Notes: a model not told the origin generated them from the letters alone. A stretch of 64,000 nt of DNA from Lactuca virosa (GCA_928212115.1 CAKMRJ010004445.1:80603444-80667443); one strand, 5' to 3'. Shown: positions 33,968-45,225, counted from the first letter of the stretch. A program made the numbers and translations.

Positions 33968-34881
33968 CTAACCACCAAACTTTGGTGTCCAGATCCGGTT
34001 CATGAAACAATAGACTCCATCATCCCTGACTTTAAAGTTTTTATCCATTCCTCTCAAGGTTTCACCCGCCACATTTTCAGGTTTTAAGGCCTCGAGTTGA
34101 GCCTCTCTGATCTGTGTGGACAGATGTGAATGGATTGCCATGGTTAACGACTTTACTCGGCGTCCCGAGTATTCTTTTCTACTAAGGGCATCAGCTACTA
34201 CGTTAGCTTTACCAGGGTGATAAAGAATCTCACAATCGTAGTCGTTCAGTAGCTCCACCCATCGGCGTTGTCTCATATTCAGCTCTTTCTGATTGAAGAT
34301 ATGCTGGAGACTTTTATGGTCCGTGAATACTGTGCATTTCGTGCCATATAAATAATGTCTCCAGATCTTCAGAGCAAATATTACTGCTCCTAGTTCAAGG
34401 TCATGTGTTGTATAGTTGACTTCATGTGTCTTTAGCTGTCTTGAGGCATAGGATATGGCCTTTCCTCTTTGCATAAGAACACATCCAAGTCCTTGATTAG
34501 AAGCATCACAGTACACTACGAAATCCTCTGTCCCTTCAGGAAGAGACAGGATCGGTGCACTACACAAAGCTCGTTTCAATGTTTGGAATGCTGTTTCTTG
34601 CTTTTCTCCCCAGCTAAAAGTTACACCCTTTTGCGTCAGGGTGGTAGAGGCTTAACTATTCGAGAGAAATTAGGAATGAATCTGCGATAATAGCCAGCAA
34701 GACCTAAGAATTGACGGATTTCTGTAGGTGTTTTGGTTGCTGACCAGTTTTCAATTGCCTTTATTTTGGAAGGGTCGACATGTATTCCTTCTAAACTGAC
34801 CACGTGACCTAGGAAATCAACCTTCCTGATCCAAAACTCACACTTTGAAAACTTCGCATAGAGTTTTTCTGATCTAAGAGT
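33968..34881 (-). pseudogene. pol: E2 pol: reverse transcriptase thumb and RNase H
   Basis: The thumb (KLYAKFSKCEFWIRKVDFLGHVV, then GLAGYYRRFIPNFSRI) follows a TAA near 34880. A one-base loss near 34650 shifts frame before the RNase H domain. RNase H is then open with its acidic residues in YCDASNQGLG, HDLELGAVIF, FTDHKSLQHI and VVADALSRK. It removes RNA from RNA:DNA hybrids during reverse transcription. Confidence 0.88.
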
Positions 34882-36105
34882 TTACAATACTTGACGAAGA
34901 TGTTGGCTATGTTCCTCTTCACTTCTTGAGTAGATAAGGATGTCGTCGATAAAGACTATGACGAATTTGTCCAGGAATGGACGACACACTCTGTTCATTA
35001 GATCCATGAACACAGCAGGTGCATTCGTCAATCCGAATGGCATCACTACGAACTCGTAATGACCATAACGAGTTCTGAACGCGGTTTTAGGAATGTCATC
35101 CTCCAAAATCCGTAACTGGTGATACCCGAATCTTAAGTCTATCTTTGAGAAGTAGCTTGCACCTTGAAGTTGGTCGAACAAATCATCAATGCGAGGTAGA
35201 GGGTATCGATTCTTAATGGTAAGTTTATTCAGCTCGCGGTAGTCTATGCACATACAGAATGATCCATCATTTTTCTTCACGAACAAGACCGGTGCTCCCC
35301 AGGGTGAGAAGCTTGGTCTTATGAAACCTTTGCTTAGGAGTTCGTTAAGTTGGCTGGATAATTCCTGCATTTCAGAAGGTGCAAGACGATAGGGGGATTT
35401 GGCTACAGGGGTAGCCCCAGGGATTAAGTCGATTCTGAATTCGACTTGTCGTTCAGGAGGCACTCCTGGAAGATCATCGGGAAAAATGTCGGGAAAGTTG
35501 CAGACCTCAGGTATGCTCATGATATATTTCACTTCTTGCTTTTTCTCTACCACGTGAGCTAAGAAAGCACAATACTCTTTGCGAAGGTACTTCTGTGCCT
35601 TGATGCAAGAAATGATTTGGAGGTTCGTTTTGGGTTTGTTGCCGTAAATAACAAGAGTTTCGTTATTTGGCAAGTTCAGATAAATGGCTCTTTCATAGCA
35701 TAGGATGTCAACATGGTTAGGGCACACCCAATCTATACCTATTATGAGGTCGAAACTTTTGATACAGACCGACATAAGGTCTATTGGGAACGAAAAGTTA
35801 TTCAAGGTAAGAATACATCCTATGTATATAGCGTTGGTGGATTCGGATTTTCCGTTAGCCATTTCGACTGTGAATGTTTCTTTTAGTGGTTGGGAGTTTT
35901 GATTTAACAAGTGTTTGAAATTATGGCTCACAAAGCTCTTCTCAGCACCACAATCAAATAGAATGCATGCATAAATGTTGTTGAGAAGGAACGTACCCAG
36001 GACTACTGCGGGGTCTGCTACTGCTTCTTCGTTACCCAAGGCTAAAATTCTCCCAACTCTACCGACATTTCCAGCTTTAAGACAATCTTTCTTGAAATGC
36101 CCCAC
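34882..36105 (-). pseudogene. pol: E2 pol: protease and reverse transcriptase
   Basis: An open stretch of 407 codons starting at the second zinc knuckle (GHFKKDC). The protease motif reads ILFDCGAEKSFVS: the DSG triad is DCG, which probably impairs the aspartic protease. Reverse transcriptase follows with CIDYRELNKLTIKNRYPLPR, FSKIDLRFGYHQLRI, TAFRTRYGHYEFVVMPFGL and the catalytic FIDDILIYSRS. The frame stops at about 34882 with TAA just before the thumb. This is the longest open pol segment in the window. Confidence 0.92.
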
Positions 36106-37216
36106 TTCACCAAATTGGTAGCATGCTTGACCTACTCCAGCGGCAGGTACTTGGTTAAGTGGTTGAGGTGGTGCTCTACAGAATCGGGCAGTATGCCCTT
36201 TTCTGTTGTAGTTACGACACTACATTTCCCTGCTATTTCCATTATGGTGAAAATTGCACTTGCTGCACTTAGGGAGATTACCAGCATATGGCTTAGCTGG
36301 TGCAGGGTTAGCAGGAATAACAACAGGTATATTAACAACGTTGACTGTAACTAGTTGTTGCTTCTTTGAGGATTCCTGTGAAAACTTGCCCTTCCTCTTG
36401 TTCCTACCATTCTTCTTGCTGTTATTGTTGTTGTTTCCCTTTGATTGTTCTGGTACAGTAACCACTGAGTTTTGACGGGCTCCGTGGTCGATAAGAAATT
36501 GTGCCAGCTCTTTGGCACTGTCAAAAGCAACAGCCTTTGAAGCTAAAACACTCGACTGAATTTGAGGCGACATACCCCAAATATATCTCTCAATCTTTTT
36601 GCTCTCAAGAGGAACCATATCCGGACAAAGAATTGCCAGATCACAGAATCTACTAGTATAGATTGATATGTCAGAACCAACCATCGTAAGACCCCAGAGC
36701 TCCTGCTCGAGCTTCTGAATTTCCCCTCGCGGACAGTATTCCCGCATAAGCATGGCTTTTAAATTCTCCCAGCTAATAGAGTTAGCCACTACCAGAGTAA
36801 GTGACTTAACGTGGCCATTCCACCACGTTAAAGCTCTATCCGAAAAAGTACAAGCAACGAATTTGACCTTGCTGCTCTCTGGACAGGAGCAGATTTCAAA
36901 AATTGCTTCTGTCTTCTCTATCCCACTGTTATAATACCATAACTCCCCCAGTCCCGTTAAAGGTCCTGGGTTTGGCATTGGAAAAATCTTTGTAAGTACA
37001 CTCTCGCGAATGCCCATGACTCTCGCCATGGTTTGAAGGATGTGCACCAACTCCCGACCCACTAGCACCAGGAGTATTGATATGTGACATGGCAGCAGCT
37101 ACAGCCGTCGTGACTGCCTCTTGGAACATAGCGGTGTCGAACTGAGGAGGTGGTGGCGAAGGTGGCACCGACGCTTCATTAACAGTGTTACGTACTGGAT
37201 TTCTACGAGGAGGCAT
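36106..37216 (-). pseudogene. gag: E2 gag, frameshifted
   Basis: Starts MPPRRNPVRN at 37216, with the FDTAMFQEAVTTAVAAAMSHI segment and RECTYKDFSNAKPRTFNGTGG; it shifts frame near 36930. The second frame carries EAIFEICSCPESSKVKFVAC, TWWNGHVKSL, EYCPRGEIQKLEQELWGL and KKIERYIWGMSP. A TAG at 36220-36222 lies at the first zinc knuckle, where relatives have glutamine. The frame then continues into the second knuckle and pol. Confidence 0.9.
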
Positions 37217-37322
37217 AAAGTCTGGAAAATTGGTATATTGAATACATAAAGTATGGAAAATTTGACCCTAAAGAGGTCTACAATACACCAAATTCTGGGA
37301 AAAATATCGACATCATACAGAC

Positions 37323-38050
37323 CTACCGAAATAAAATTTTCGTGGTCTGACTGAAAAACATGAAAATAACGTTAGAACCTATCCGTAGACTTAAACTATA
37401 ACCAAAAGAGTGAACAGGAAATGAGTAGAGCATCTTGTAATGGCGACGGGTACCACTTGGACGAAATCTCAAGTCAGCCAGTTGGTGCTCGACAGCAATC
37501 ATATGTCTTTCATATACTGTCAGGCGTGTTCGAAGCTCTATGACTTCAGCTCGAGTTACGGCTAACTCTTGCAGCAGAGATTTATTGTCTCTCGTAGCTC
37601 TGTCACGAGCATCTTCAAGACGACGAATGCAGATTGTATTAACTCCTGCATTGGCATCAACTTCCATAATTCGGTTGATGGCTGTCCTACCTTGTATTTC
37701 ATTTCGACCAACCCTGCGGACAAGAATTGGCAGGACTCTGTCTGCTAAGCCTCCTTCGCTCAAATTGTAGAAGCTTCGGTCTCCATTGTATGGCATGGGT
37801 TGACCCTACTCTTGACTCCATGTTTCCAAACTTTCCACCCACAGAGGCGTCGGGCCTTGAAAAGTCGGACGAGGGTTAGGATTTTGGGCAACTGGTGGTG
37901 GATTATAGGCTTCTGATTCGGAATCAATGTCTTCAGGAAAGTTTTCTGCAAAATCATCATCTAAGGGAATTTCTTAATTTTATTCTGGCTCTGCATCTTG
38001 TTCTTGATCGGGGAAGTACGGGTCTCCGGGTAAGTGAAATCCAGCCCTTG
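37323..38050 (-). pseudogene. Extra ORF upstream of gag in E2 (acidic, coiled-coil)
   Basis: The start (AGFHLPGDPYFPDQEQD) and middle (FQGPTP-W, then FYNLSEGGLADRVLPILVRR) match the pre-gag ORF of E4 at 55729-56403. The C-terminal part (RRLEDARDRATRDNKSL, then VTRAEVIELRTRLTVYERH, VEHQLADL) has heptad spacing expected of a coiled coil. Stops near 37976 and 37808 and a frameshift break it. A 3' splice-site-like CTATTCTCGCTTAG lies just upstream, as in E4. No known domain is recognised. Conservation between two diverged elements argues for a real protein in the active ancestors. Confidence 0.7.
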
Positions 38051-38789
38051 TTATCTAAGCGAGAATAGGGATAAGAGATATAGAATATAGTTAGTAACGA
38101 AGGATACAAGTTTCTACGAGAGACACCTACAGTTAACAAGCAATGTATGACTTGTTCTAGATATTACTATAACTATAAAGTGTATACTAATTATATATAA
38201 CTTGGGTATATTCGACCTTTGATTAAATGACTCAGCTCTAAATCCACAACCAAACAAGGAACAGGAAATGAAGTTAAATCACATATTCTAAGTCTATATA
38301 ACTTTAATTATGTATAATTGTAATATACCCTTAATATTTATAGTTCTACCCTTAATTGTTCTATTGTCTTCACATATTTGTTATTAGTACATAGTGCCTA
38401 AAATACCCCTATAGTATTTTAATCTTTATGTTCTGTTCTAGAGTTCTTCTGAATATGTATAATTGGTATGTTTTAGACATGTCATAACACCACTATCACT
38501 CCTAAACACATGTTGGTCATATCTCAAATCAATATAGTTGATCAGGCTATATTAATCCCAGATATGATTACATAACTGCCCAGGTTTGACTATAATTTCC
38601 AACATCCAAATACTTTTAAGTACTTATGACTGTGATACTGTACTTGTAGGTATGAGTGTTAGTATACTTCTTGTAAAAATACTTGAATTTTTTAAAAAAA
38701 TATACTTGTAGTCAGAGCTCTTAGCCCCTAATGTATTTATAGTTTGTACATCTTTTATGGATTGATATACTGAGTTCACTATAAACAAT
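38051..38789 (-). other. E2 untranslated leader
   Basis: About 740 bp between primer site and the extra ORF; no coding potential seen. Confidence 0.6.
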
Positions 38790-38801
38790 GCTCTGATACC
38801 A
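38790..38801 (-). promoter_or_regulatory. E2 primer binding site
   Basis: GCTCTGATACCA on the plus strand, three bases from the 5' LTR; initiator-Met tRNA type. Confidence 0.92.
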
Positions 38802-38804
38802 ATC

Positions 38805-41207
38805 TGTCACACCCCCAAACCAGACGGCGGAAACGTCCGGGGGTAGAGGACTTCATTTGTAGTATCAACAACACATGCATTTAAGTAATCAGAGTACAAA
38901 CAACCACTGAATTTAAAAAGTATAAGTATTTACATGTGTTTCATTATAGTATACTGAAACCAAATAGTTATACAAAAGAAAAAGACAAGACATAAATAGC
39001 TCCATCTTCTCAAAAGCTCGGGGAGTACCTGTCTATTGGTTCCCTGAGAATACAAGTAATTTGAAAAGAAAGTATCAACATAAAGTTGAGTGAGTGCATA
39101 AGTATTTATGTTTGAAAGAATGTCTTTTATTTCTTGAATATGTAAACTGTTCCAGAAAATCCTATATTTTTGTTGTATATGAAAAGTAGTTTTTGATACA
39201 TAAAACTATTCTATTTGTAAACCAATGTAATACTGTAAACTGTATCTAGTAAACTAGTACTTTGAAAATGTACTTAAGTTTCGTTAATTATACACTAACG
39301 TATTGTTAATATCTTTATATGAGTTATTATAACGATACTGACTAGATGGCTTGACCCAACGCTATGAATGCGCTGTAAACATGTTGTTAACAATTTGTCA
39401 CTCACAGGCGTGTATGCCTGACTGTAGCTAGCAGTCCGAGTGCGGGGTTGTCAATCCCAATGTAGATCTATACACACATTGTTTCGATCCCCGGCTGGAG
39501 ATTCTGGTTATAATGTCAGGACTTTACTATATTGTTTAAATGAATTAAACAACCTGTACTACTTGACTCATAAAAGCATATAAACGTTACATGCATAATA
39601 GTTATGAAAAACCCAATCATTCTGAAATAAATGACTGACTGTATGTTCTTGAATTAGTATGCTTAACATGTATCTGAAAGATGTATACCCTTGAATAGTT
39701 ATGAATCAAACCTTTGATCTTGTAAAACAATGTACTTTAGTATACTTGGATCGTGATTTAATGTTGTGGGAGTCATAAATTATACATATTATAACTTATA
39801 TGTACTTTCTGATTTGATAACGTGTATTCATAAATGTAACCCCTTGCTCAACATGTTACAAAGGGTAATTGAACTTAATGAACTAACTTTTATACTTGTA
39901 TACTAGTATGATTTTTGGGAGAAATAAAAGTTTATAAAACATTTAAAAGAAGTTTGATATTTTGAAGTCCATTTTGGTGAGTTGATGTCGTTTTGAAACA
40001 AACATGGAAAACGATTTTATTTGATGATAACTGAAATCCATTTTTATAAGATATTTGAAATCACTTGTTTATAACACAAAAACTTTGTGTTAGACTTGTA
40101 TCCCCCCCCCCCCCCTTAAACAGTAAAAACTATGAAAATACGGGGGTATGAACTCACCTGAAGTAAGTTATTTAAATGTGAGATCGGTGTAGGATGCTAA
40201 GTGTCAAGTGAAGTCTTGAGCAAGAACATATACTAATAGCATATAATGACACACATATATGAATATAATTAGTGTTTAAACAATTAATTATGCTAAGAAA
40301 CCCTCTTAGGGAGTAGGAATCACTTAGATTGAAATGTTACAATCACATGTGATTGAATCAAATACAGTTTACGGCCACTCATTAGAGTTTACGGCCACAC
40401 CTTTGATGTTTACGGCGAAGGGGAGTTTTCAGCCACTCATTAAAGTTTATGGCCAATGATGTTCTTCATAGGAGTTTACGGCCAAGGGAGATGCTCATGG
40501 CCGTAAACTCTCATTGTTCTTGGAATTGATTGTTTTCAAGGTTGTAAGTTATAAATTTCTATAGAATAACTAGTATACGGAAAGATACTTACGTTTTTAG
40601 GCTTGAATTGGGTATTCACGGTCTAAACAACTAGTGTGTGTTCTTGGTGTTCTTGAAGATCTAGCCAAAAGAGATGATTTCATGGATGAAATCATAGGGT
40701 TTTACTAGATTAAGTAAGGTATCAACAAATGAATGGAAGAAACACTTACTTAGTTGAAGATCAAGGTATAAATCTTGATGATAGTTGAGAGAAAAATCGA
40801 GTTTCTTGGGTTGAAAGTGTGAGAAATGGTGAAAAATGAAGGAATTCTATATATATGTGCGAGGGTTTACGGCCGAGGAGTTTACGGTCTGAAGTCGGCT
40901 AACAGTTTACGACCGAAGCCTCGTTTACGGCTGCGAGGAGTTTACGGTCCGGAGAGTTTACGGTCGTAAGTTCTTTACGGCCCGAAGTGTTTGCGGTCCG
41001 AGGCAATGAATAGTATGCGAAGTTTCTCGGATTTTCAAACATTTTCCTTCTAAATTCAACTATGCATATTATAAGGATTTTAGCAAATAAAGGTTATTAT
41101 CATAACCTAAATAAAAATCCAAACAATAAAAAGGACTTTAGTTGAATTTTGTTTGACTTTGGTTGACTAGAGTTGACTTTACAAACAGAAATTAACGGGA
41201 TGTTACA
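38805..41207 (-). mobile_element. E2 5' LTR (2403 bp)
   Basis: Minus-strand TGTAACATCCCG to GGTTTGGGGGTGTGACA. It carries GGCCGTAAAC words (40370-40510 and 40860-40990), a TATA-rich block near 40846-40857, a run of C on the plus strand (about 40104-40116, a G run on the element strand) and the splice-site-like pair. Confidence 0.92.
39044..40157 (-). other. Putative LTR leader intron (E2)
   Basis: On the minus strand CAG|GTGAGTT at 40157 and TTGTATTCTCAG|G ending 39044, with a TTGAT branch-point-like word about 30 nt before the acceptor. Same arrangement as in the other LTRs; splicing is inferred. Confidence 0.4.
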
Positions 41208-41975
41208 TAATGGTATATTAATCATAAGTATATAGTAAAGATATTTATTTTTGATTTTTATATTCAAAGATGAATACATTCATATATGAATTTCAGTTAT
41301 ATATCATAATTATCTTAAAGAATACATCATATTGGTATAATCATAAATCATAAATGAATACATCATATTGGTATATTCATTTATCAATAAAGAATAAATT
41401 AATGTTAGAACATGAACTTACAGAAACTTCAACTTTCAAGAAAAGTCTGTATGGTGAATTTTCGAAATCCTTTTCCAGTTCTTGGTGGTTAAGTAAATCC
41501 AACCAAGTGGCTAAAACTTCTACAAAAATCTCTGTGTTTGCATATAGACTTTCCATAAATGCTCTTTCTGTTAGAGGACCATATTTTGTCTGGACAACCA
41601 CATCTCTGCAAATATATAATCAAATGTCATACATTATTATCTATATAATAATCATATGTGAATATGTATATAAAATAACGTTACTTACGATGTATTCCCT
41701 TGCAAGTTGAACAACCATTCACAGACAATACTCTCCTGATGTGTCAGCTTTGCTTTTGTGTCTATTATCCTACATTTGTAAAGTGATTCGAAAGCATCAG
41801 GAAGCTTCTTCTCTCTTGGTTCATGAAGATCATTCTTTGATGGTCCTACTTCTGTAGGAATTGATACAAAGATTGAATTTGGATTAAGAACATTTTTTTT
41901 GCTAATCTGATCACAACCCTCTGATGGTCGTCTTTGATTTGTTCTTTGTAAGTGGTTTTTTTGGTGAAGATTCAT

Positions 41976-42362
41976 TAGATTTTATACTTGAAGTTTGATC
42001 TAAATCCTGCAGAGAGGAAGAAGGGAGAAGAGGGAGAGAAGAAGGAGACAGAGATGCCCCCAGTTGGGGCTGATCAAACCAAAGCGATTATAGTTGTCAA
42101 TTTTTATACTTGAACTTTGTGGGCAACCCTTTTTTATTTTATTCACTTGGTTGTCAATTTTTATATCTCTTTGCTAGCGTGTTTGAATTGATTATAGTAG
42201 TAGGATTTCTGAGGATCTTCAGATGGTTAGGATCATAAAAAGTTCAGGTTTTACAAGAACTCTTGGAATCTCAATGATCTGTAATAGTTAGTTATCTTCT
42301 AAAGATTTTATACCAGTTAGGATTCTTATAAAGATAAACGTTTAGTTATAATATAGGGAAAT
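41976..42362. other. Upstream side of the Ulp1 relic
   Basis: No coding potential. A strongly pyrimidine-rich minus-strand stretch at about 42000-42050 ending CTCTGCAG may be leader or a 5' UTR splice acceptor of the Ulp1-type gene. GTTGTCAATTTTTATA occurs twice (about 42093 and 42150). No terminal inverted repeat of the MULE was identified. Confidence 0.4.
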
Positions 42363-42363
42363 A

Positions 42364-42618
42364 CTATCTCCGTCCCAAATTGATAGTCCACTTTAGACTT
42401 TTGAAGTCTTTTGTCTTCAAATTTGACCTTAAATATTTTTGTTTTTGATAGATAATACTTGATGCAAAATATATGAATGGACTATATTTTAAATGTTTCT
42501 TTATTGTTATAAGTTTTATAAAGTAATATATAACACAAATAAAAATATTTAAGGTTAAAGTTGAAGAAAAAAAGACTTCAAAAGTCAAAAGTGGACTATC
42601 AATTTGGGACGGAGGGAG
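42364..42618. mobile_element. Stowaway-type MITE (255 bp)
   Basis: TA target duplication (42362-42363 and 42619-42620). The ends are CTATCTCCGTCCCAAATTG and, reversed, CTCCCTCCGTCCCAAATTG; the inverted repeat continues for about 45 bp (GATAGTCCACTTT...GACTTTTGAAGTC). CTCCCTCCGTCCC is the hallmark of Stowaway/Tc1-mariner MITEs. Confidence 0.92.
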
Positions 42619-42620
42619 TA

Positions 42621-42990
42621 GTTCTTAAGAAATAAGGATAGAAAGAACCTCGCAATATGGTGAAAATACAGGACTGCATGGACAAGGTTTGAGAACTCAG
42701 ACCATGAGTTATCTTAAGATCAATGTATGCTTGTAATAAAAGCCCAATAAAGTATGGTAAACTAGTCTTGTCTCGGAATAGAGATAATCAACAAAGTGCT
42801 CAAATATGAAAAGTTGAAAGTATGAACAATGTAAATTAGTTCAAGAACAAGAAGGATGTAAAAGAGAATGATTGACCGAATGATTCTTCATTAGAATGAA
42901 AAAGGTGCACACATCTATATATTGATACAAGGTAGACAAGTCCTTAAATAGTCAAGGAGTAACTAGAAGACAAATATGAATAGGGATAAC
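42621..42990. other. Flank left of the composite retroelement block
   Basis: No gene or repeat recognised. The join to protease-derived sequence at about 42990 has no visible element end, so the block is truncated here. Confidence 0.4.
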
Positions 42991-43590
42991 AGATCCCCAT
43001 GGGAATAGGGATCAAATCAATTGGTAAGGACACCCCGAATATCTCCAACACGCAACCTCGGTAGACTGAAGAAGCAAAAACCCCGTGCTCATCGGCGATA
43101 GAGACTCGCAGCGGACACTCTAGCTCTCCTACTAGCAAATCAAACTCCCTACTAAACGATCCGGAAACAAAAGACCGACTCGCCCCCGAATCAAATAATA
43201 CAAGAGCGGGTAGAAGGTTCACTAAAAATGTACCTAACACAGGCACAAACATATAAGAATAAAATAGTTATAACCAACAAGATAAGGAATAGAAACATAC
43301 CGGCCACCACATCGGGTGCTGTCCTGGCCTCCTCGGCTGTGAGCTGGAAGGTGCGTCCCCGAGCCCTCGGGGGCTGTGCTCCACCCTGTCCCTCATCCGT
43401 AATCCTCAGTGTAGCCGACGTTGGAGCCTATGCGGGCCTGGCAGTGAGCGAAGGGTAGTTGTACTTCGTATGGCCAACCTGATGACAATGATAACATATC
43501 CTCATATTCGGAGCAGGGGCGGACTGACGGCAGTCCCTCGCGTAGTGCCCCTCTTTGCCACATTTGTGGTAACCACTAACAGATCGACAA
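42991..43590 (-). pseudogene. 3a copy A: zinc knuckles and protease, truncated
   Basis: Two zinc knuckles, YHKCGKEGHYARDC and CYHCHQVGHTKYNY (the last cysteine of the second replaced by tyrosine), precede a TAG and a linker. After the 67-nt intron (43300-43234) comes the protease motif ALVLFDSGASRSFVSGSF with intact DSG, then LPIDLIPIPMG. There homology ends at the truncation. The family differs from E1, E2 and E4 but is also chromovirus-like. Confidence 0.8.
43234..43300 (-). other. Intron between gag zinc knuckle and protease, 3a copy A (67 nt)
   Basis: Minus-strand GTATGT...GTTAG, T-rich, with a TAACT branch-point-like word. Removing it joins DVVAG to TFLVNLLPALVLFDSG in frame, matching the intronless VVTGTF/VVTGMF junction of E1 and E4. 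Unspliced, the frame runs into a stop shortly after. Confidence 0.75.
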
Positions 43591-44421
43591 GCTCCGGTGT
43601 AACGCCCGTGTTTCGAGGCTAAACATTGACACAATGATGTAATAGTTAGGGTCAACAAATGTAACTCATTTTGAAGTAATAAAAAGGAATTATTTGAGTA
43701 TTATGTGAATTATGTAAGTTCATGTGCTTTATACTTGTTTATAACGATATAATAAATGAAGAATGAAAATAAGCGTCAAAAATAAAATGTTAGATAAACC
43801 CGATATCTATGAAGAAAGTTGTAGTGGTCATGACAAGAATTCCGGAGATATAAAGAATGCTAAAATCTGAGTTATAACGAAGAAGTTATGACATGTCGAA
43901 GTTTTACGGCTAAACCGACACGACATCACGTAACGCAAAAAGTGAATTTTTGACAAATTACTTTTTAGACTTAGCGATCTCAATGAAAGTCGTAGTATAC
44001 GTTAAACGGAGAGTGTGCATAAAAAGAACGTTAAAATCTGACTTCGTATGAGGAAGTTATGAACTTTCTAAGATTTAGCATAGCAGTGCATAACCCGGAA
44101 TTCGAATTTTAGAACGATCGATTTATTAGCCGACACTACCTAAATGAGAATTGAAGATCTCATTAATAGGAACTTAACGATAAAAAGACAGTCGAAAACG
44201 GAATCCGTATGAAGAGGATATGAATTTTACACGAACATTTAACAATACAATCTTCTCATACTGTTAAATTTAAAATCGGTCAATAATTAGCCAATGGAGT
44301 CAAAAGGAAAGTTGTAGATCTTGTCAATACCTACGCGTGGATGTAAAGAACGTCAAAAATGGAGCCTGTATGCGAAAGTTATGATTTTTTTAAAATTGAG
44401 TGTTTTATCTGCATCCAACGC

Positions 44422-44427
44422 CACGTG
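44422..44427 (+). promoter_or_regulatory. G-box / ABRE-like element in the 3b LTR
   Basis: CCACGTGTCAGC contains CACGTG and ACGTGTC, the core bound by bZIP/ABF factors in abscisic-acid and stress responses. It lies about 90 bp before the TATA box and is conserved at 50622-50627 in copy B. Confidence 0.5.
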
Positions 44428-44509
44428 TCAGCACCAGGCGAAGCCGTGGTGCCCACGCATGTCCACAACGTGGATTTACGTTTCACGAATGGAACGCTCC
44501 CGGACAGCC

Positions 44510-44517
44510 TATAAATA
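44510..44517 (+). promoter_or_regulatory. TATA box of the 3b LTR
   Basis: GCCTATAAATAGAGGCGTAG, a textbook plant TATA context; the same sequence lies at 50711-50718 in copy B. Confidence 0.7.
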
Positions 44518-44849
44518 GAGGCGTAGATCACCCACACAACCCACACCAAAACTATTCTTTCTCTCCGATTACCCCTAAAACCTCTCTTCCATTCCGTAGT
44601 ACTTCCTAAGTGCTCGAGGCGAGTCCCGGAGCGCCCAAAGGCTCCAAGAAAAAGAGTTTTTCAGCTCAGAACTCCGCCCCCGCAGAGCCCGGTTTTCAAG
44701 CAAACCTACCGGTTTCATCGAAGCATAGCGCTATCCAAGTTGGAATCACTACCTTATCATGTGATTGAATAGTTACTTTCATCTTACACATAGATATGAA
44801 GTATATTATATAAATTACGTGCTATGTGTGCATATTATCTGTTTACTTG

Positions 44850-45225
44850 AGATCCGTGCTAGATGAAAGATCTAAACCCTTTCTTTGAGATCTGAACTCT
44901 TTCTTTCAGATTTGAACTTTTTCTTTTAGATCTGAACTTTTTCTTTCAGATCTAAACTTTTTCCTTCAGATCTAAACTTTTTCTTTTTAGATCTAAGATT
45001 TTTTTTCAAATCTGAACTGTATATGTATTTTTGTCAGATATAAACCTTTTTTCTTCAGATCTGAACTTTATATGTATTTTTTTTGTCAGATCTAAACCTT
45101 TTTCTTTCAGATCTAAACTGTATATATGTATTTTATACTTTGAGATCTATGTTGGGTGAAAGATTTGAACTTTGTTTTTCAGATCTAAACTTTTTCTTCA
45201 AATTTGAACTTTATATGTATATCTA
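44850..45225 (+). repeat. Tandem (AGATCTGAACTTTTTCTTTC)-type repeats in the 3b LTR
   Basis: About 20-bp degenerate units with AGATCT cores, partly separated by ATATGTATTTTT spacers. Corresponding array in copy B at about 51045-51420. Confidence 0.88.

Larger units (their letters stand above)
31025..41207 (-). mobile_element. E2: near-complete Ty3/gypsy chromovirus-like element, minus strand
   Basis: Flanked by target duplication TAATG (31020-31024 and 41208-41212). Minus-strand order: 5' LTR (38805-41207), primer site, leader, extra ORF, gag, protease, reverse transcriptase, RNase H, integrase, chromodomain-like tail, polypurine tract, 3' LTR (31025-32615). Broken by several stops and frameshifts, but it keeps a full reverse transcriptase palm and integrase core. 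Confidence 0.93.
30210..41975 (-). pseudogene. Ulp1/SENP-type (C48) cysteine protease relic, interrupted by E2
   Basis: Five minus-strand exons join with matching phases: 41975-41689, 41605-41422, 31007-30894, 30820-30684 and 30608-30210, each with GT-AG borders. Exon 2 carries TWLDLLNHQELEKDFENSPY. Exon 4 holds the catalytic histidine (RSAHIFLIVFNLKK) and aspartate (IEILDNS); exon 5 holds the catalytic cysteine (KVDCGVFAMRH) and a charged tail. The family removes ubiquitin-like proteins such as SUMO. Exon 4 is one base short near the PVVRS segment when compared with the reading frame of its neighbours, so the product is frameshifted. E2 lies in intron 2, its target site about 10 bp before the exon 3 acceptor. 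Ulp1-like genes ride in plant MULEs (KAONASHI, CUMULE), and the facing transposase fits that. Confidence 0.82.
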
